This document shows positions 36,701 to 47,700 of a stretch of 64,000 nucleotides of DNA, piece after piece. The notes below the pieces were generated by a model that saw nothing but the letters and a program-made list of their open reading frames with translations, searched no databases and was not told the origin of the DNA. Each line of letters starts with the position of its first letter. Position 1 is the first letter of the stretch. Made by a program: the position numbers and the translations under genes. The stretch covers positions 3,775,427-3,839,426 of the forward strand of contig BDGG01000002.1 in NCBI GenBank assembly GCA_001949185.1, given 5' to 3'. The DNA is from Ramazzottius varieornatus (taxonomy: Eukaryota; Tardigrada; Eutardigrada; Parachela; Ramazzottiidae).

Positions 36701-39700
36701 AGAAATCGAGTCCGTAGCCAAGTTCCAGCTGCCTTCCCTGTACTTGAAGACATCGTATGAGCCGATTGCGCCTGTCAAAGTGGCTACGCAAGTAGGTGGT
36801 CCGATCGTCGAGTTCAACACCGAAAGGGCGTTATATGTGACGGCGAAGGCTGGTTCGCCTGATTACACGTTCGGTACAGAAGCCCTGAAGTACACGGTGC
36901 TCTTCCAGAAAGTCTTCATGCGAGAAATCGAAGAGGTATGTAAACCGTGGAGAATTTCGCTGAGGCATTTTCTTTCCTGTAGATTGACTGTGAAAATGCA
37001 ACTACTCCATGTGCTTTAACGTCCGAAAATCTGGTGATGCTGTTAACTGAAATCAGTACAACAACATTTTTCTAAAACTCGTTCTAGGTGTTGGACACGC
37101 TATCGCAGCCGATAACCCACGCAGTGTCCAAGACTCCAGTGGCTCCTACTAAGCGGCGGATGGTCCTTCCTTTCTTCTACCAGATCAACCTCCAGCAAGA
37201 CGGAATCCGTATAACCGGGACAACACCGACGAGCAGTGCTGTCAGGCTGGAGATCGACAAGACCGCCGTCTTCGTGTCGAACATACCACGAGGAGCCGCG
37301 CCTCTGACGCTGGAAGAAGTGAATCACGTTGTCGTCTCCGTCCAAGTCGACCTTGGTAAGACCACAGTCTCATCAGTCAGCCTTTTCTGCCATGAAATTT
37401 GCTCTTCTCAGGGATCAACCTTGGTCAGCTCGTACAGGGTGAGCAGCAAATGTACGAAGAAGCCCAACCAGACTTCCAGCCTTACGCTCACTTCCGGACA
37501 AGAATGACTTTTACGAACTACGGGGACGGACCTCTGGAAGCACTTCTTCACGGCTATGACGAACGCATACGTCGAAAGCGCATCGTGGCCCACCTCAGCC
37601 AGCCTCGCATCTACCTGCAGCCACGAGCAGTAGATATGGCCGTCATTTTTTACATCAACTACAAGAATGCTTACGAATACTGGCAAGAACAACGTCACGG
37701 TAATCTGGAAGTTCGACAACAAACTAGACAGAACTCTTTACCAACGTGGCGGATGTTTTCAGTATAATTGGCTGATAGCGTGCACCACTGGAAAAATTCG
37801 ATCTTGTTGAGTTTGTTACCGATCGTTGTTACACCTTCATCTTTTAAGGTAATTAATTTGAAATTGTCTCAACAGGAGCTTCAGGTCGCACGCCGTCGAG
37901 GACTAGGAAAGCCCAAGGCCACCTCCAACAGGTCGTCGCCCAAAGAGCCAGTCAAGCCATCCAGGAAAGTATCTACGTCCTCGAACTCTTCATCTCTCAG
38001 ATGTATGTCTGCATGCCGCTGCCAACCAGTGCGATGAAGAACACTAACAGCAGTGACCGAGACAGCATCGATATGGCTCTGCTGATCTCATTGGACAGGA
38101 CCAAAGTCAGAGCCGTGCTGGCACAGTCTATCATCACTTCAGGGACATTCGACCTGTTCAGACTATGTTTCACAGAAGACCGTGGACCGTACTACGACTA
38201 TACAGGAAGACAGGATGACTTTACGAACTACTGCTTCGTGCCCAAAGGTTGGTAAATAATTTAAACCAGATTGTTATCTCAAGTGGCGCACGTTTCGGTT
38301 GTCATTGGCGGAAAGTGTGCGCCACTTGGGTAAGTCAAACCGTCTGGTTCAAATCATTCGCCCACTTCCCGAGGGTTCAACTGCCAATTTTTGGTATAAA
38401 GTGACCGAAGACATCTGTAGAAAAATCTCATGTGAGAGTGCTAGATTTTGAGTTGAACTTCGATGAAGTGTACCGAGAAGCAATGATCGAACAGGACACT
38501 CCCAAAAAATCAAGTTCGTTACGTTGAAATTGTTTTGGCTCTCCGTAGGGTATGTGGAAGTGACGTCCAGGACGACGAAGAAAGAGGCCTCTGAAAGTGG
38601 ACTTCCGAAGTGGGATCTCTACTTCAAGTGGGACATGAACGGCATCGAGATGCACATGGACCCTTCCATCGGCAAGATCGTCTCGAACCTCTCTGACGCC
38701 ATGACGCTTTTTACCGGTGAGGATACCGAAGCTTCCAGCGAAAACAATCCTGATGAAGTCTTCAAGCCAAAGCAAGGAAAAGGCAGGACTCGTCTCATGG
38801 AGAAACACATGCAGATGCACGCCAAGATAGTCAGCGAGCTCAAAAGCGAAGGGGCGTCTCAACAGGACATTCAGACCGAAGCGGAAAAGTTGAAGCGAAT
38901 CGAGCAAGGTAAGGATCCGTCTTTGGCCAGGGAATTGTTCCGAATGCCGGTTGATTTTTCTTTAGGTATCGTCCACGAAATTCGACGGGACTTGGTCAGT
39001 CGTATTCGGCAGAAGAGCATGAGTTCGAGAGGATCGCTGTCTGACTACCGGGCGCATCGACGGACTAGTTCAACGCCACACGAAGACCTCTCTCCTGCCA
39101 CACCGGACCCAGAGTCGGCGCACGGAAGGACATTCTCGGCGGATGTGAACAGATCGAAAACTCAATTGGCCACTCCGCCTTTGTAAGTCTGTGAACAATG
39201 GAAATTGCGTAGAAAAGTCCCAGTGTCAGCAGCCTCCATTGCGGCTTGGTCTGGCGTGTCGCCGTTATTCAATCTTTCAATCATCACCTCAAATGGTCAA
39301 AATGTATCAAGTAATAGTCAGAAGGCTTAACACAGATATCGCTCCTTTTTCCTTTCAGGTTGGTGACACCGGTAATAACACGTGTAGAGGCTGTCAAAGA
39401 AGAACCAACTTCCCCGCGTTCTTCCGCACCAGAAGCCGAGCAAGCCTTCGACTTTGACTTCACGGTCCTGATCAATATTGAAAGTGGCCACTGCGTATTC
39501 TACTCCGCCGCCGACAAAGACAAGAAAAAGAACGTACAGAACAGCGCATCATCAGCCGATGTCTCCTCGCAGAACGCTTCGCCCACCCGTCGACCTAGCG
39601 AGCTCTCCAGTCGACGGAGCAACCTTACACCTTGCTGTACCCTACACATACCCGGTGTCAATCTAGAGATGCAGTATGAATCTGATGGCGGTGGTACAGC

Positions 39701-42700
39701 TCAAGGAAGCACGGTAAAGTCCTCACCGGAAGTTAGGGCGCCGAGACTGGGAGTGGTTGCCTCGAGGCAGTCGATGGGCATCTCTCTTGACAGCGAACCA
39801 AAAAAACCCGCCGGTAAGAAATTTCACATCGGTACGTGGCTCTCTTGGTTTGGAATGATATCGTATTGGAATTCTTTCTGCAGTAAAAAAGAAGGGGAAT
39901 TTATTCGCTACGTTCAATCTGGAAAGCATTCCAGCGGAAACGGTGCTCAACCCTCAGCTGCTGGACTTCATCGAGCAGACACTCGAGCCTATCCCGATTG
40001 TAGCGATACAAAGTACGCTGTCCAAGGATCAGCAAGCGAGTCTTCAGGATAGCAAGTTAGAAACGGACACGGCTACCCAGAGTAAGTCTAATGTAAATGA
40101 AAGCATACGAACTCGACAAGATTGTTTTCGGAGGTGGCGCATATGTCCAGTATCGTCGACGTTGCACGTGCGCCACTTGGAAAAGCCATCTTGTGAAATT
40201 TATTTGCGTAGGTAATTGATGTAGTTGAACGCTGTTCGATTTCTTTCATCATAGGTGAGGCACCGTGGGATGTGGAAGCCGCAATGGAGTCTTTCCCAGT
40301 GGACATTTTCATCCTCTTCATGATGAACTCGACCAAGATCCGCTGCAGCTGCCTCCCAACCTCCAAAGTCGAAGGCGTCTTGACTCTCCCTTCACTGAGC
40401 ATGATGTTGTCGACGCGGAAAACCAACGTGGTGGAGAAGATAAAGGCGAATCAGGAAAGCGGAACTGGCCGGCCAGTGTTAGAAGCGTTAGACAAGCTAC
40501 TTCATGGAAGTATCGACGCAGAGGACCTGAACTTCCCGGAGCTGATGGAGAACTACGAGCAGCATGCTGGTATGGGACTCTTTGGAAACCTCTCTGGGTT
40601 TTCGTTGGTTATTTACCATCCATATGGTACGGCGATGGAACCGACGTACTACGATGCTGGCGTCGAACGAAACGGTAAAAGCTGCTCTAAACAGACCATT
40701 GTGAACTGGTTTTGAATTTCTCTACGGTAGATCATAGGTGGCTGCGCAATAGAATCTTCAGACCAGTACCTGGCTGTAAGAAGTGACAGCGTCAGGTAGC
40801 CACTCGACTGCCGATCGCCGTCGAGCATGCNNNNNNNNNNNNNNNNNNNNNNNNNNNNNNNNNNNNNNNNNNNNNNNNNNAGATTCTATTGCACCGCCAC
40901 CCATGCGGTGGATTAAGTTTACGCGCTATGGATAATCTTCATGATCGAGCCAGACCCAGCTGTTGAAACCCCAGTTTTTACCAGTATTTCACCATTGAAG
41001 TCAGTTGTAGCTATTTCTTTTTCTTGTAGTGAAACCAGGTAATGCGTCGCATGGAATGCCAGACAAGCGCGAGCTGGTCCGCTTGGAGCTCGACCGACTT
41101 CACATCGAGATAGTCCGCTCGAAGTGCATGATCGAGGACTCATCACTGCAGACAGCCAAAACAGCTGCGCAACAAACCGCCAACAGCATTGAGTTTTCCG
41201 CCAATGTCTCCATCGGAAAGACTACCTTCTGGTACGACTTGCGCCGGCTCGGTGAAATCCTCGCCTTCCCGAAAGCTTGGTACCGTCGGTCCATCGCACG
41301 ACGGTTCTTCTTGGGAGAAGAAGCCGCCGAGACGCAGAGCACAACGTCTTCTGGCTCAGTCGACACTATAAGGTCAGTTTATGGAAATTTTTACCACAGT
41401 CAAATCATGATCTCAAAAAACGTAAAATAAGATCTTCCTAAAATGATTTCAGTATGGTCGTTTTCCCAAGTGGCGTACATTTGCCGTCGTCAGCAGTAGA
41501 AACGTGCGCCACTTGAGGTAACGATACTGTTTAGTCCATTTGTCGACGTTCCAAATAGAGAAACCTGTCAGCAAATCGATTTGCTTGTTTTTGAGTGTAG
41601 TCGGGAGGATGACCTGAAGCCTGGTGAGGTCGATCGATCAGCCAGTCCAAATGTTAGGGCCAAACTTGAGAAGAAAGACAAGGATAAAGCCGACAAGACA
41701 ACAAAAGATGTGGTCCTACCCTGGAAGACTCTGGTCCTCGTCACGTTCAAGGTCTCCGCATTGGATTTCAACGTCAACATGGGTAACATAATGGGCAACA
41801 CGGTGCTGCTAGTCGATGACATCAACTGCGTGGCCAGGTTCTCAGCTGCCAGTGATGGTCATTCAGACGTGTTTGCCTGTATCGTGGCCAGCAACGTGGA
41901 CTTGAACAGCCGAGGAGGCGTGGTTGGTGGAGTCTCCCACTGGAGAAAAGCTCAAATTTACGGTAAACCTGACACTAAAACATTTATCTTAACATACCTT
42001 TCGGAAAGCCCGTACAAGTCACTAGAGCTGTTTTTCGGTGTGTTAGGCCGTATTAGGAACGAACGAGGAGCGCCACCTATGCATGCTTTTGGATGCCAGA
42101 TGCACGCTGCTGAAAGCCGGCTGGAATACATGGGCGCAGTCAGCGCTCTGGCGCGAATGAGCAAGATGTCGGTCAGAGTAAGGGATATTTGGGCACTCCA
42201 AGCTGGTGGATACCGAGGGTAAGAGAATCACATCTCAGTTTGTAAGGGTCAACTGCCGAGCCCGCTCTTTGTAGGGGACCGAAGCTGACTTCCTGTGTGA
42301 ACTTTTCCTGGGACCAAATGCAAGTGATAATCTGTAGTGCCTCGACGTCCCATGTAGTCAAGTCCATTGTCCGAGTAACCGAGTTCTTTGAGGAACAATT
42401 GAAGAGTAGTCGGCAGTTCATGTCTACGCTGAACTTTACTGGGGCTGTGGTGAACCGAAGAAGAAGTTCGCTGTCTCGGACCAAAGAATCCACAGGTAAT
42501 ACTTTACTGATCTGGGAATATTCCATGAATATGGAAATAAAATTTAACTGGGGATATTTGTAGCGACGCCGCTGGAGTCTCGGTTCCATCGGAACTGGCA
42601 GAAGCCTCTGGAGTTTCTTTCTGGCTACCGTCTGCAGAACGTCCCTATGGCTCCCTTCCCCGAACGAGGTGGCGTCCTGAAAGGCGATGTCCAGATGAAC

Positions 42701-43992
42701 GGTCGGCACATCTCCCTTGCCTGCTTTTACGGAAACAGCTTCCGCGGAAAGCAGTGGGCGCGCTTTAGCATCAAAGAACCGCACCTGGAAATCTCTTGCG
42801 AAGCCCTGCAAAACAGCGGCCAAGGTATCAATAACATCTCAGATAATTTACCCAAGTGGCGCATAATATCGGCCATGAAGAACGCAAACGTCCGCCACTT
42901 GAGATAGCGATCACGCTTAGTTTATCTGCCGACATTATACTATCGACAGTTCTTCGGAAAGGGAACATGTTCTTGATCTTTTTGTTTGTCTTACAGTCGA
43001 GCAAACGGTCAATATCATTCAGTCTATGAAATTTCATCTGGGCAACGATGCCGGCGCAGTCCATTCGGCCAGTGTTGCTCGAGTCACTTGTAACAACCCG
43101 CCACCTCTCCTGAATAACCCTGACTGGTTCGAGTTCATGTTCATGAACAGCGAGCTCGACGGTAATTTGCCGCAGATTTCGGTAACCTGTTTGTGTCAAG
43201 CTTGATGCTAATGTTTTCCTTTTTGAAGAAATTGGTCGTTTCCCGTCCACTCAAGGCCCGAAAGTCAACGTCTTTCAAGATCTTCGGCTGAACATGACGG
43301 TCGAAACCATCTTGGCCCTCCCTCTCGTCACTATCAGTCTTCGCGCCGAGCACGTCCAGACCGAAGCTTTGCCCGAAGAAACTGCCACGCCCATCGTCCA
43401 GCACAACTTCAACTGTGATTTCGGAGCGCCCATCTCCATTGATATGGGAGACTCTCATGCATTCTACTTCCTTCATCAGCTGATCAACTCTTACCTCGCT
43501 AACACAGACGGTAAAGTTCACATTCACACTCGCTTTCAGCCCTTTTTTCGGTGGCAAGCTTGAGCACGATATTTTTTTGTGGTACTATAGCGGAATCAGT
43601 GACCAGCAAACGAGAGGTCCCGAACCCGACGGAAATTCTCAAAGAAGACGCTAGAATATTCCAAGTCAACGAATGGTACCTTCAGCCGAGTTTCAAGTAA
43701 GTTCTACCAAATCAAGCGGGAAACGCAAGTAAATATTGTAGCGGAGAGGAGACTCGGATGTACAGAAAGACTTTCTTTCCAAAGGTTGCTTCAGCGAATC
43801 GGGCGTGATATCGAGACCGTCGGGGCCGAGCGCGTCATGAAGCGACTGGGCTTCTCTCATGCACAAACAACCATCCCCAAATGGATTCAGCGGGGTCTGA
43901 TGGACCCCGTAGACAAAGGCTTGTCAGCCTTGAACTTGGCCCTACTGATGGCCAGCGATCATGACAAGACCTACCCTGAAGTTCCTTCTTGA
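24748..43992 (+). CDS. BLTP1: BLTP1 (KIAA1109/Tweek), giant bridge-like lipid transfer protein
   Basis: Orthologue of human BLTP1/KIAA1109 and fly Tweek, a rod-shaped protein that carries phospholipids between ER and plasma membrane and is needed for synaptic-vesicle recycling. Forty exons, first 24748-25123 and last 43785-43992, sum 13,143 bases (4,380 residues; human about 5,005). An N-terminal membrane anchor (SFAWLLCALTGVFLWMIYG) is followed by the chorein-like groove repeats. Landmarks: NQHNWIDCS (exon 26475-27129), LRGHAMFSEVDM with SLEYGWLLDFQIG (28219-28530), GCYGGTEFFGR (29528-29906), FDLRRLGEILAF-type motif seen here as WYDLRRLGEILAFPKAWYRR (41030-41372), NGRHISLACFYG (42564-42824) and the C-terminal GFSHAQTTIPKWIQRGLMDP. 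The whole length is co-linear with the human protein, with shorter disordered loops. Nine introns hold copies of one palindromic repeat, one intron holds the assembly gap, and introns 33566-33691 and 38909-38965 are open in frame. Confidence 0.95.
27157..27290. repeat. Palindromic MITE-like element
   Basis: In a BLTP1 intron (27130-27347). Arms are TTCCCAAGTGACGCACGC and GCGTGCGCCACTTGAGAAAACG. Outer ends are GGAAGCTCGGCAAAC and TTTGCCGAGTTTTC, so the whole unit is an inverted repeat of about 130 bases. Confidence 0.75.
29367..29490. repeat. Palindromic MITE-like element
   Basis: In BLTP1 intron 29338-29527. The left arm CGTTTTCTCAAGTGGCGCAC is well kept, with CAGCCAGTAA in the loop. The right arm (GGGCACCATGAGATAA) is worn. 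Confidence 0.65.
29936..30000. repeat. 14-base minisatellite in BLTP1 intron
   Basis: Five near-perfect units of ACTGCTGGAAGTCC (first unit GAA-variant) lie in the intron 29907-30127. Confidence 0.9.
33015..33160. repeat. Palindromic MITE-like element
   Basis: In BLTP1 intron 32960-33183. Arms TTCCCCAAGTGGCGCACG and CGTGCGTCATGTTGGAAAC, outer part CGACCAGATG and CGATCTGGCC. Confidence 0.65.
34310..34530. repeat. Palindromic MITE-like element, with an insertion or two copies
   Basis: In BLTP1 intron 34228-34585. Left arm GATGGTTTTCCAAGTGGCGC at about 34340, right arm GTGTGCGCCACTTCGAAAAC at about 34470, outer end CTGCCGAGCTTCC. The longer spacing than in other copies suggests a nested or second copy. 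Confidence 0.65.
35070..35230. mobile_element. 161-base MITE with 31-base terminal inverted repeats
   Basis: In BLTP1 intron 35029-35795. The left end (35070-35100, GTACGACAAAATAAACCGTT and on) and the right end (35200-35230, ending TTAATTTTGTCGTAC) match at about 29 of 31 positions as inverted repeats. Inner parts are also inverted (GGAGCCAGATGGCTAAAGCC against GGCTAAGTGG...AGCTCC), so the unit is one long palindrome with no coding room. A decayed relative of the right end is at 61150-61190. Confidence 0.85.
37700..37835. repeat. Palindromic MITE-like element
   Basis: In BLTP1 intron 37700-37875. Decayed arms CCAACGTGGCGGATG and GCGTGCACCACTGGAAAAA, outer ends GTTCGACAACAAACT and GTTGAGTTTGTTACCG. 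Confidence 0.55.
38255..38375. repeat. Palindromic MITE-like element
   Basis: In BLTP1 intron 38248-38548. Arms ATCTCAAGTGGCGCACGTTT and AGTGTGCGCCACTTGGGTAA, outer parts AACCAGATTG and CGTCTGGTTC. Confidence 0.75.
40095..40205. repeat. Palindromic MITE-like element
   Basis: In BLTP1 intron 40082-40254. Arms AACTCGACAAGATTGTTTTC...GGTGGCGCA and ACGTGCGCCACTTGGAAAA...CATCTTGT. Confidence 0.75.
40737..40901. repeat. Inverted repeat that brackets the assembly gap
   Basis: The left arm 40737-40757 (GGTGGCTGCGCAATAGAATCT) and the right arm 40881-40901 are inverted copies at about 17 of 21 positions. Between them lie 73 bases and the 50 N. It is probably one palindromic element that the assembler could not resolve. 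Confidence 0.7.
40831..40880. other. Assembly gap (50 N)
   Basis: Fifty unknown bases in the BLTP1 intron 40675-41029. Exons on both sides join in frame, so no coding sequence need be missing. Confidence 0.99.
41445..41560. repeat. Palindromic MITE-like element
   Basis: In BLTP1 intron 41373-41600. Arms CGTTTTCCCAAGTGGCGTAC and AACGTGCGCCACTTGAGGTAACG. Confidence 0.7.
42838..42945. repeat. Palindromic MITE-like element
   Basis: In BLTP1 intron 42825-42996. Arms TTACCCAAGTGGCGCATAA and AACGTCCGCCACTTGAGATAGCG, right end TATCTGCCGACATT. Confidence 0.7.
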
Positions 43993-44770
43993 CATTAGCC
44001 TTGAAATATCTGATCTGCATTGTCTGTTCATATCACTCGATACTTCTCCTGCGAACTGTTTTTCGCTTTTCCTAGTTTTAGATCTTTTATCGTGTGATGA
44101 AATTAATACTTTTTCAAACTGAATAAGGTTCAAAGTAATTGGACTAATCTTGGTTATCGTCTGTACAGCAGAGCTTGGTGGACTGGACTGCTTACTGCGC
44201 GTATTACACTTCGGCGTTTGCTGCTTCAGGTACTCAACTTCTGTCCTCGGGACTTCATTTTAACGTCTTGATGCGGAGCCTCTCCTAACGAGATTTTAAT
44301 GTTGTAGACAGTGCACAGGAAGTATACGGCTGCTGTACGCTGTAATGTTTTCTGCTATCCAAATATTGCGCGATTGTAAACGGCGCCACGCGCAGTTGTT
44401 GGTTTGAGCGGCAGAGTACAATGGAAACCTGCTTCCGAGGTATCACTTACATTGTCGTGAATATGTAGCGGTTAAACAGGCATGTTGCCATAACGCAGTG
44501 TTGGCCGATCGGATCTGGAAGAATAGCCCAGGGTCGACTTGAAGACTTTGGAGGTTAGCCGCTTCTTTACGTAATTCCAACGCCGGGGATCGCCGGACCA
44601 TTCCGCAGCGCTGCTTCAGCACCATCTTGACAAGATGACTTCGGCTTGATATCGATACCGTAAAATAGCGTCCGTACTATTCGCACAAAAACTTCCTGCT
44701 TGTACATCCTGTTCTTTCCTTCGCTATCAAGTCGAACCAAATTGCACATAGTTATACCGATTACTTTGCA
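43993..44770. other. Intergenic, BLTP1 to cadherin-like gene
   Basis: No exon is supported. It should hold the BLTP1 3' UTR and the promoter of the next gene. Confidence 0.5.
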
Positions 44771-47700
44771 ATGAGTTACTGCGTTTACAAAATAATTTTT
44801 GTTTTACGCTTGGCTTTTCTTTTTGTGATCAATACCAGACAGGTGTGTATCCTCCTCGGATGCTCTGTTGTTCCGACAACTTTTGTAGCATTTTACCTAA
44901 TCAACCTTCAAGTAGCTGTTCAAGTCCTACTCTACTGCGCCACATGATCTAAATATTTCGGCTTTTCAGGTTTTCATGCTGAAAAGTGTGCAACAGCGTT
45001 CATTCTACATTCCACCTCCGTCTCCAATGCGGATTGCCGGCAGATCGGACAGCTCGTTCAACCAGCTCGAACCCTACCCGAGCGAAGTACCCAATCCATC
45101 AAACTTCTCGTCGACAGTCTTCTACTCCCCACAGCCCTTCAACACCTTTTTCCCCTATGGCTACATCGTCAGCGCATCCGAAGAAGACCCCAACAACATG
45201 TCCGCTCGCCAACAGTCCTTCACGGCCCCACCCGAGAACGGCAACTTCCCTGTTGCGGTTCGACCACACTCCCCTTCCGGCTACGGTCCAGCCATCAATA
45301 ACAGCGTCGGCAATTCGGGGCTATCAAGACCGCCACCTGTCTGCCCACAGCCGCTTTATACGGCTATTCTGCCGGAGCAGGCACCTGTTGGGACCTTTGT
45401 CCTAAGGCCGGAAGCTACGGGTCAAGGTAAGTTCAAACCCAGCATGATTCTGCCAGCAACTGCCATGCCGTGAGAATTTCATGGTTACTTCATTAGGGCT
45501 ACAATGGACAATCGCGGACACGGCTTTTGAGCGTTTCACGATCGATCCAAATACCGGGGATATCTCAGTAATTGGTAGTCTGAGAAGAAAAACGAGAGCG
45601 GCCTTGGAATTCAAAATACGCGCAACGGATCAATTTGGTTTGGTAAGAAAAGGAAGCGACTGACAGCTCTCTCTCTCTCACCTACTGTCTTCTACCAATT
45701 TTGTCTTAAAAATATCACGGCCATTTGGCTGTGGATATCAGGGTGGCTTGTTTTAGTGGTGCGATGCAATTGTGAGGATCAACGTTGTTCCTGACGCATC
45801 CTTTGCCGCCTCTCCAACAACTCGCAACTCGCCTCCGTACTTTGTGAACAGCTACTACTATTTCACGCTGAACTGTGGGCAATTTGGTCCTCAACGCGTT
45901 GGCTCGGTGCTTGCCACAGACCTGGATCCCAATCAATCCCTCACCTACCAAATCACTGGATCGAAGTACCTACTTCAAGATGCTCATCTGTCCGCATGAA
46001 GTGTTTTGGCAGTAACTAGAATGAATTATCTTGTAGCGAGTTTACAATCGACGCGAGTGGGAATATTCAGACGACGGAGACCCTACAGCCATTGTCGTCC
46101 CCACAGCGCACCTTCACAGTGATCGCAACAGACAACGGTACTCCCTCGCAAACAGGAAGTACCGTTGTGACCGTGACGCTTACTGGCAATTGCGGTGAGA
46201 CGCCCAATGGCGTGCCGCCGGCAACTCAGCCACCGAGTTCCAACACGCCGCCAGTGTTCGGGCAAGCTTCTTATACTCTGACTGCCTCATGCCGTGTCAG
46301 TGGAGCCTTTGCTGGAATGGTAACCGCTACGGACTATGAAAGGACCCCCATCACCTACTCCATGACTGGAACACAGTACGTCAAACAAACCAACCTTGGG
46401 CTTGCAAAACAGACTTTCATCTTAGGCCGATCCATTTTTGAACACTAGAACTTCTTAGAGAGCGTATGCCATACCATTTACCTAGTACAGTTTCCATTGT
46501 TTCGCTTAGGGAATTTTCCGTCAGTCCGTCCAGCGGAGAAGTCCGCGTGCAAGGAGCATTAGGTGATGCAAATCCCAGAAGCTTTTACGTCATTGCAACA
46601 GGTGATACCCAAAGATATGCTCTCTTCCGTATAATAACGATGGAAAAAGCTATCACTGCTACTACCTACGTACTTTACCGACCATATCTGCTACAGACAG
46701 CGGATCGCCGGCGCTTTCTGCTCGTGTACCGGTGACCGTCACCATGGTCAACTGCTCACCCCTCAATAATCCGCCCACATTTGGACAGTCGACCTACCTT
46801 TTCACCATACCGTGCAGCAGCCAACCTGGTACCGTCATTAGCGTCATACAGGCATTTGATACGGAAGGAAATCAAGTTTCTTACACAACTGCTGGAACAC
46901 AGTAAGTCAAGCTACCGCCAGCACCCCGGCCATTTCCAGGCTCATCTGTCTCCTTTTCCCTTCCCATCAGGGAGTTCAGAGTGGATGCAAACAGCGGGTC
47001 TTTAAGCCTGCTAGCACCACTGCAAAATTCCGGGCTTCGGCAGTTCACCATTATCGTAACGGACAACGGCCAGCCCAGCATGTCCTCTACTACGGGTATC
47101 AGTGTCGTCGTGACTGGCAACTGTGGCCAAGAACCCATCACAGCTGGTACATTGCCGCCGCCGCCGCCAATCACACAGCCGCCCGCCGCATTCCCACCGG
47201 TGTACACCCAACCAGCATACACGCAACCGCTTTACCCCCAACCTCCAGCTACGATACCATCCTACACCCAACCGCCATATTACACGCAGCCAGTGATCTA
47301 TGTGCCACCGGTGACTGCTCCATCGCCAACAGTACCACCACCGTACTATACACAGCCGCCTTATACACAAGCCCCGCCGTACCAGCCGCCACCGGCCACT
47401 GCGCCACCAGCTGTTTACACTTATCCGCCAACTTTGCCCGGTAAAAACAACGGCTCTTGTGAATCTCACTGCCGTAGGGCAGGCTCAGATCACTGTACGG
47501 CACCTTACCCCTCGCTGTCTTGCAGCCACAGTTCCGACGGTACCGCCACCCCGACCACCCGTGTTCTCGCAACAGTCCTATCAGTTTGTTGTGCCCTGTG
47601 CGGTTCTGAATGGGACCTACACACAAATCGGATCCCTTCAAGTAAGACTAAAAAAAATTTACAACGTTCTTAGCCGCCTTGGTAATGATTATGCTTTATT

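Noticed and set aside
47011-47469. Minus-strand Trp/Arg-rich open frame
   Set aside because: It is the antisense of the Pro/Tyr-rich linker in the cadherin-like gene; the composition is a by-product of that repeat.
47441-47477. 37-base intron in the cadherin-like gene
   Set aside because: A later acceptor (CTTGCAG at 47525) keeps the same phase and gives a normal 85-base intron and a cleaner protein.
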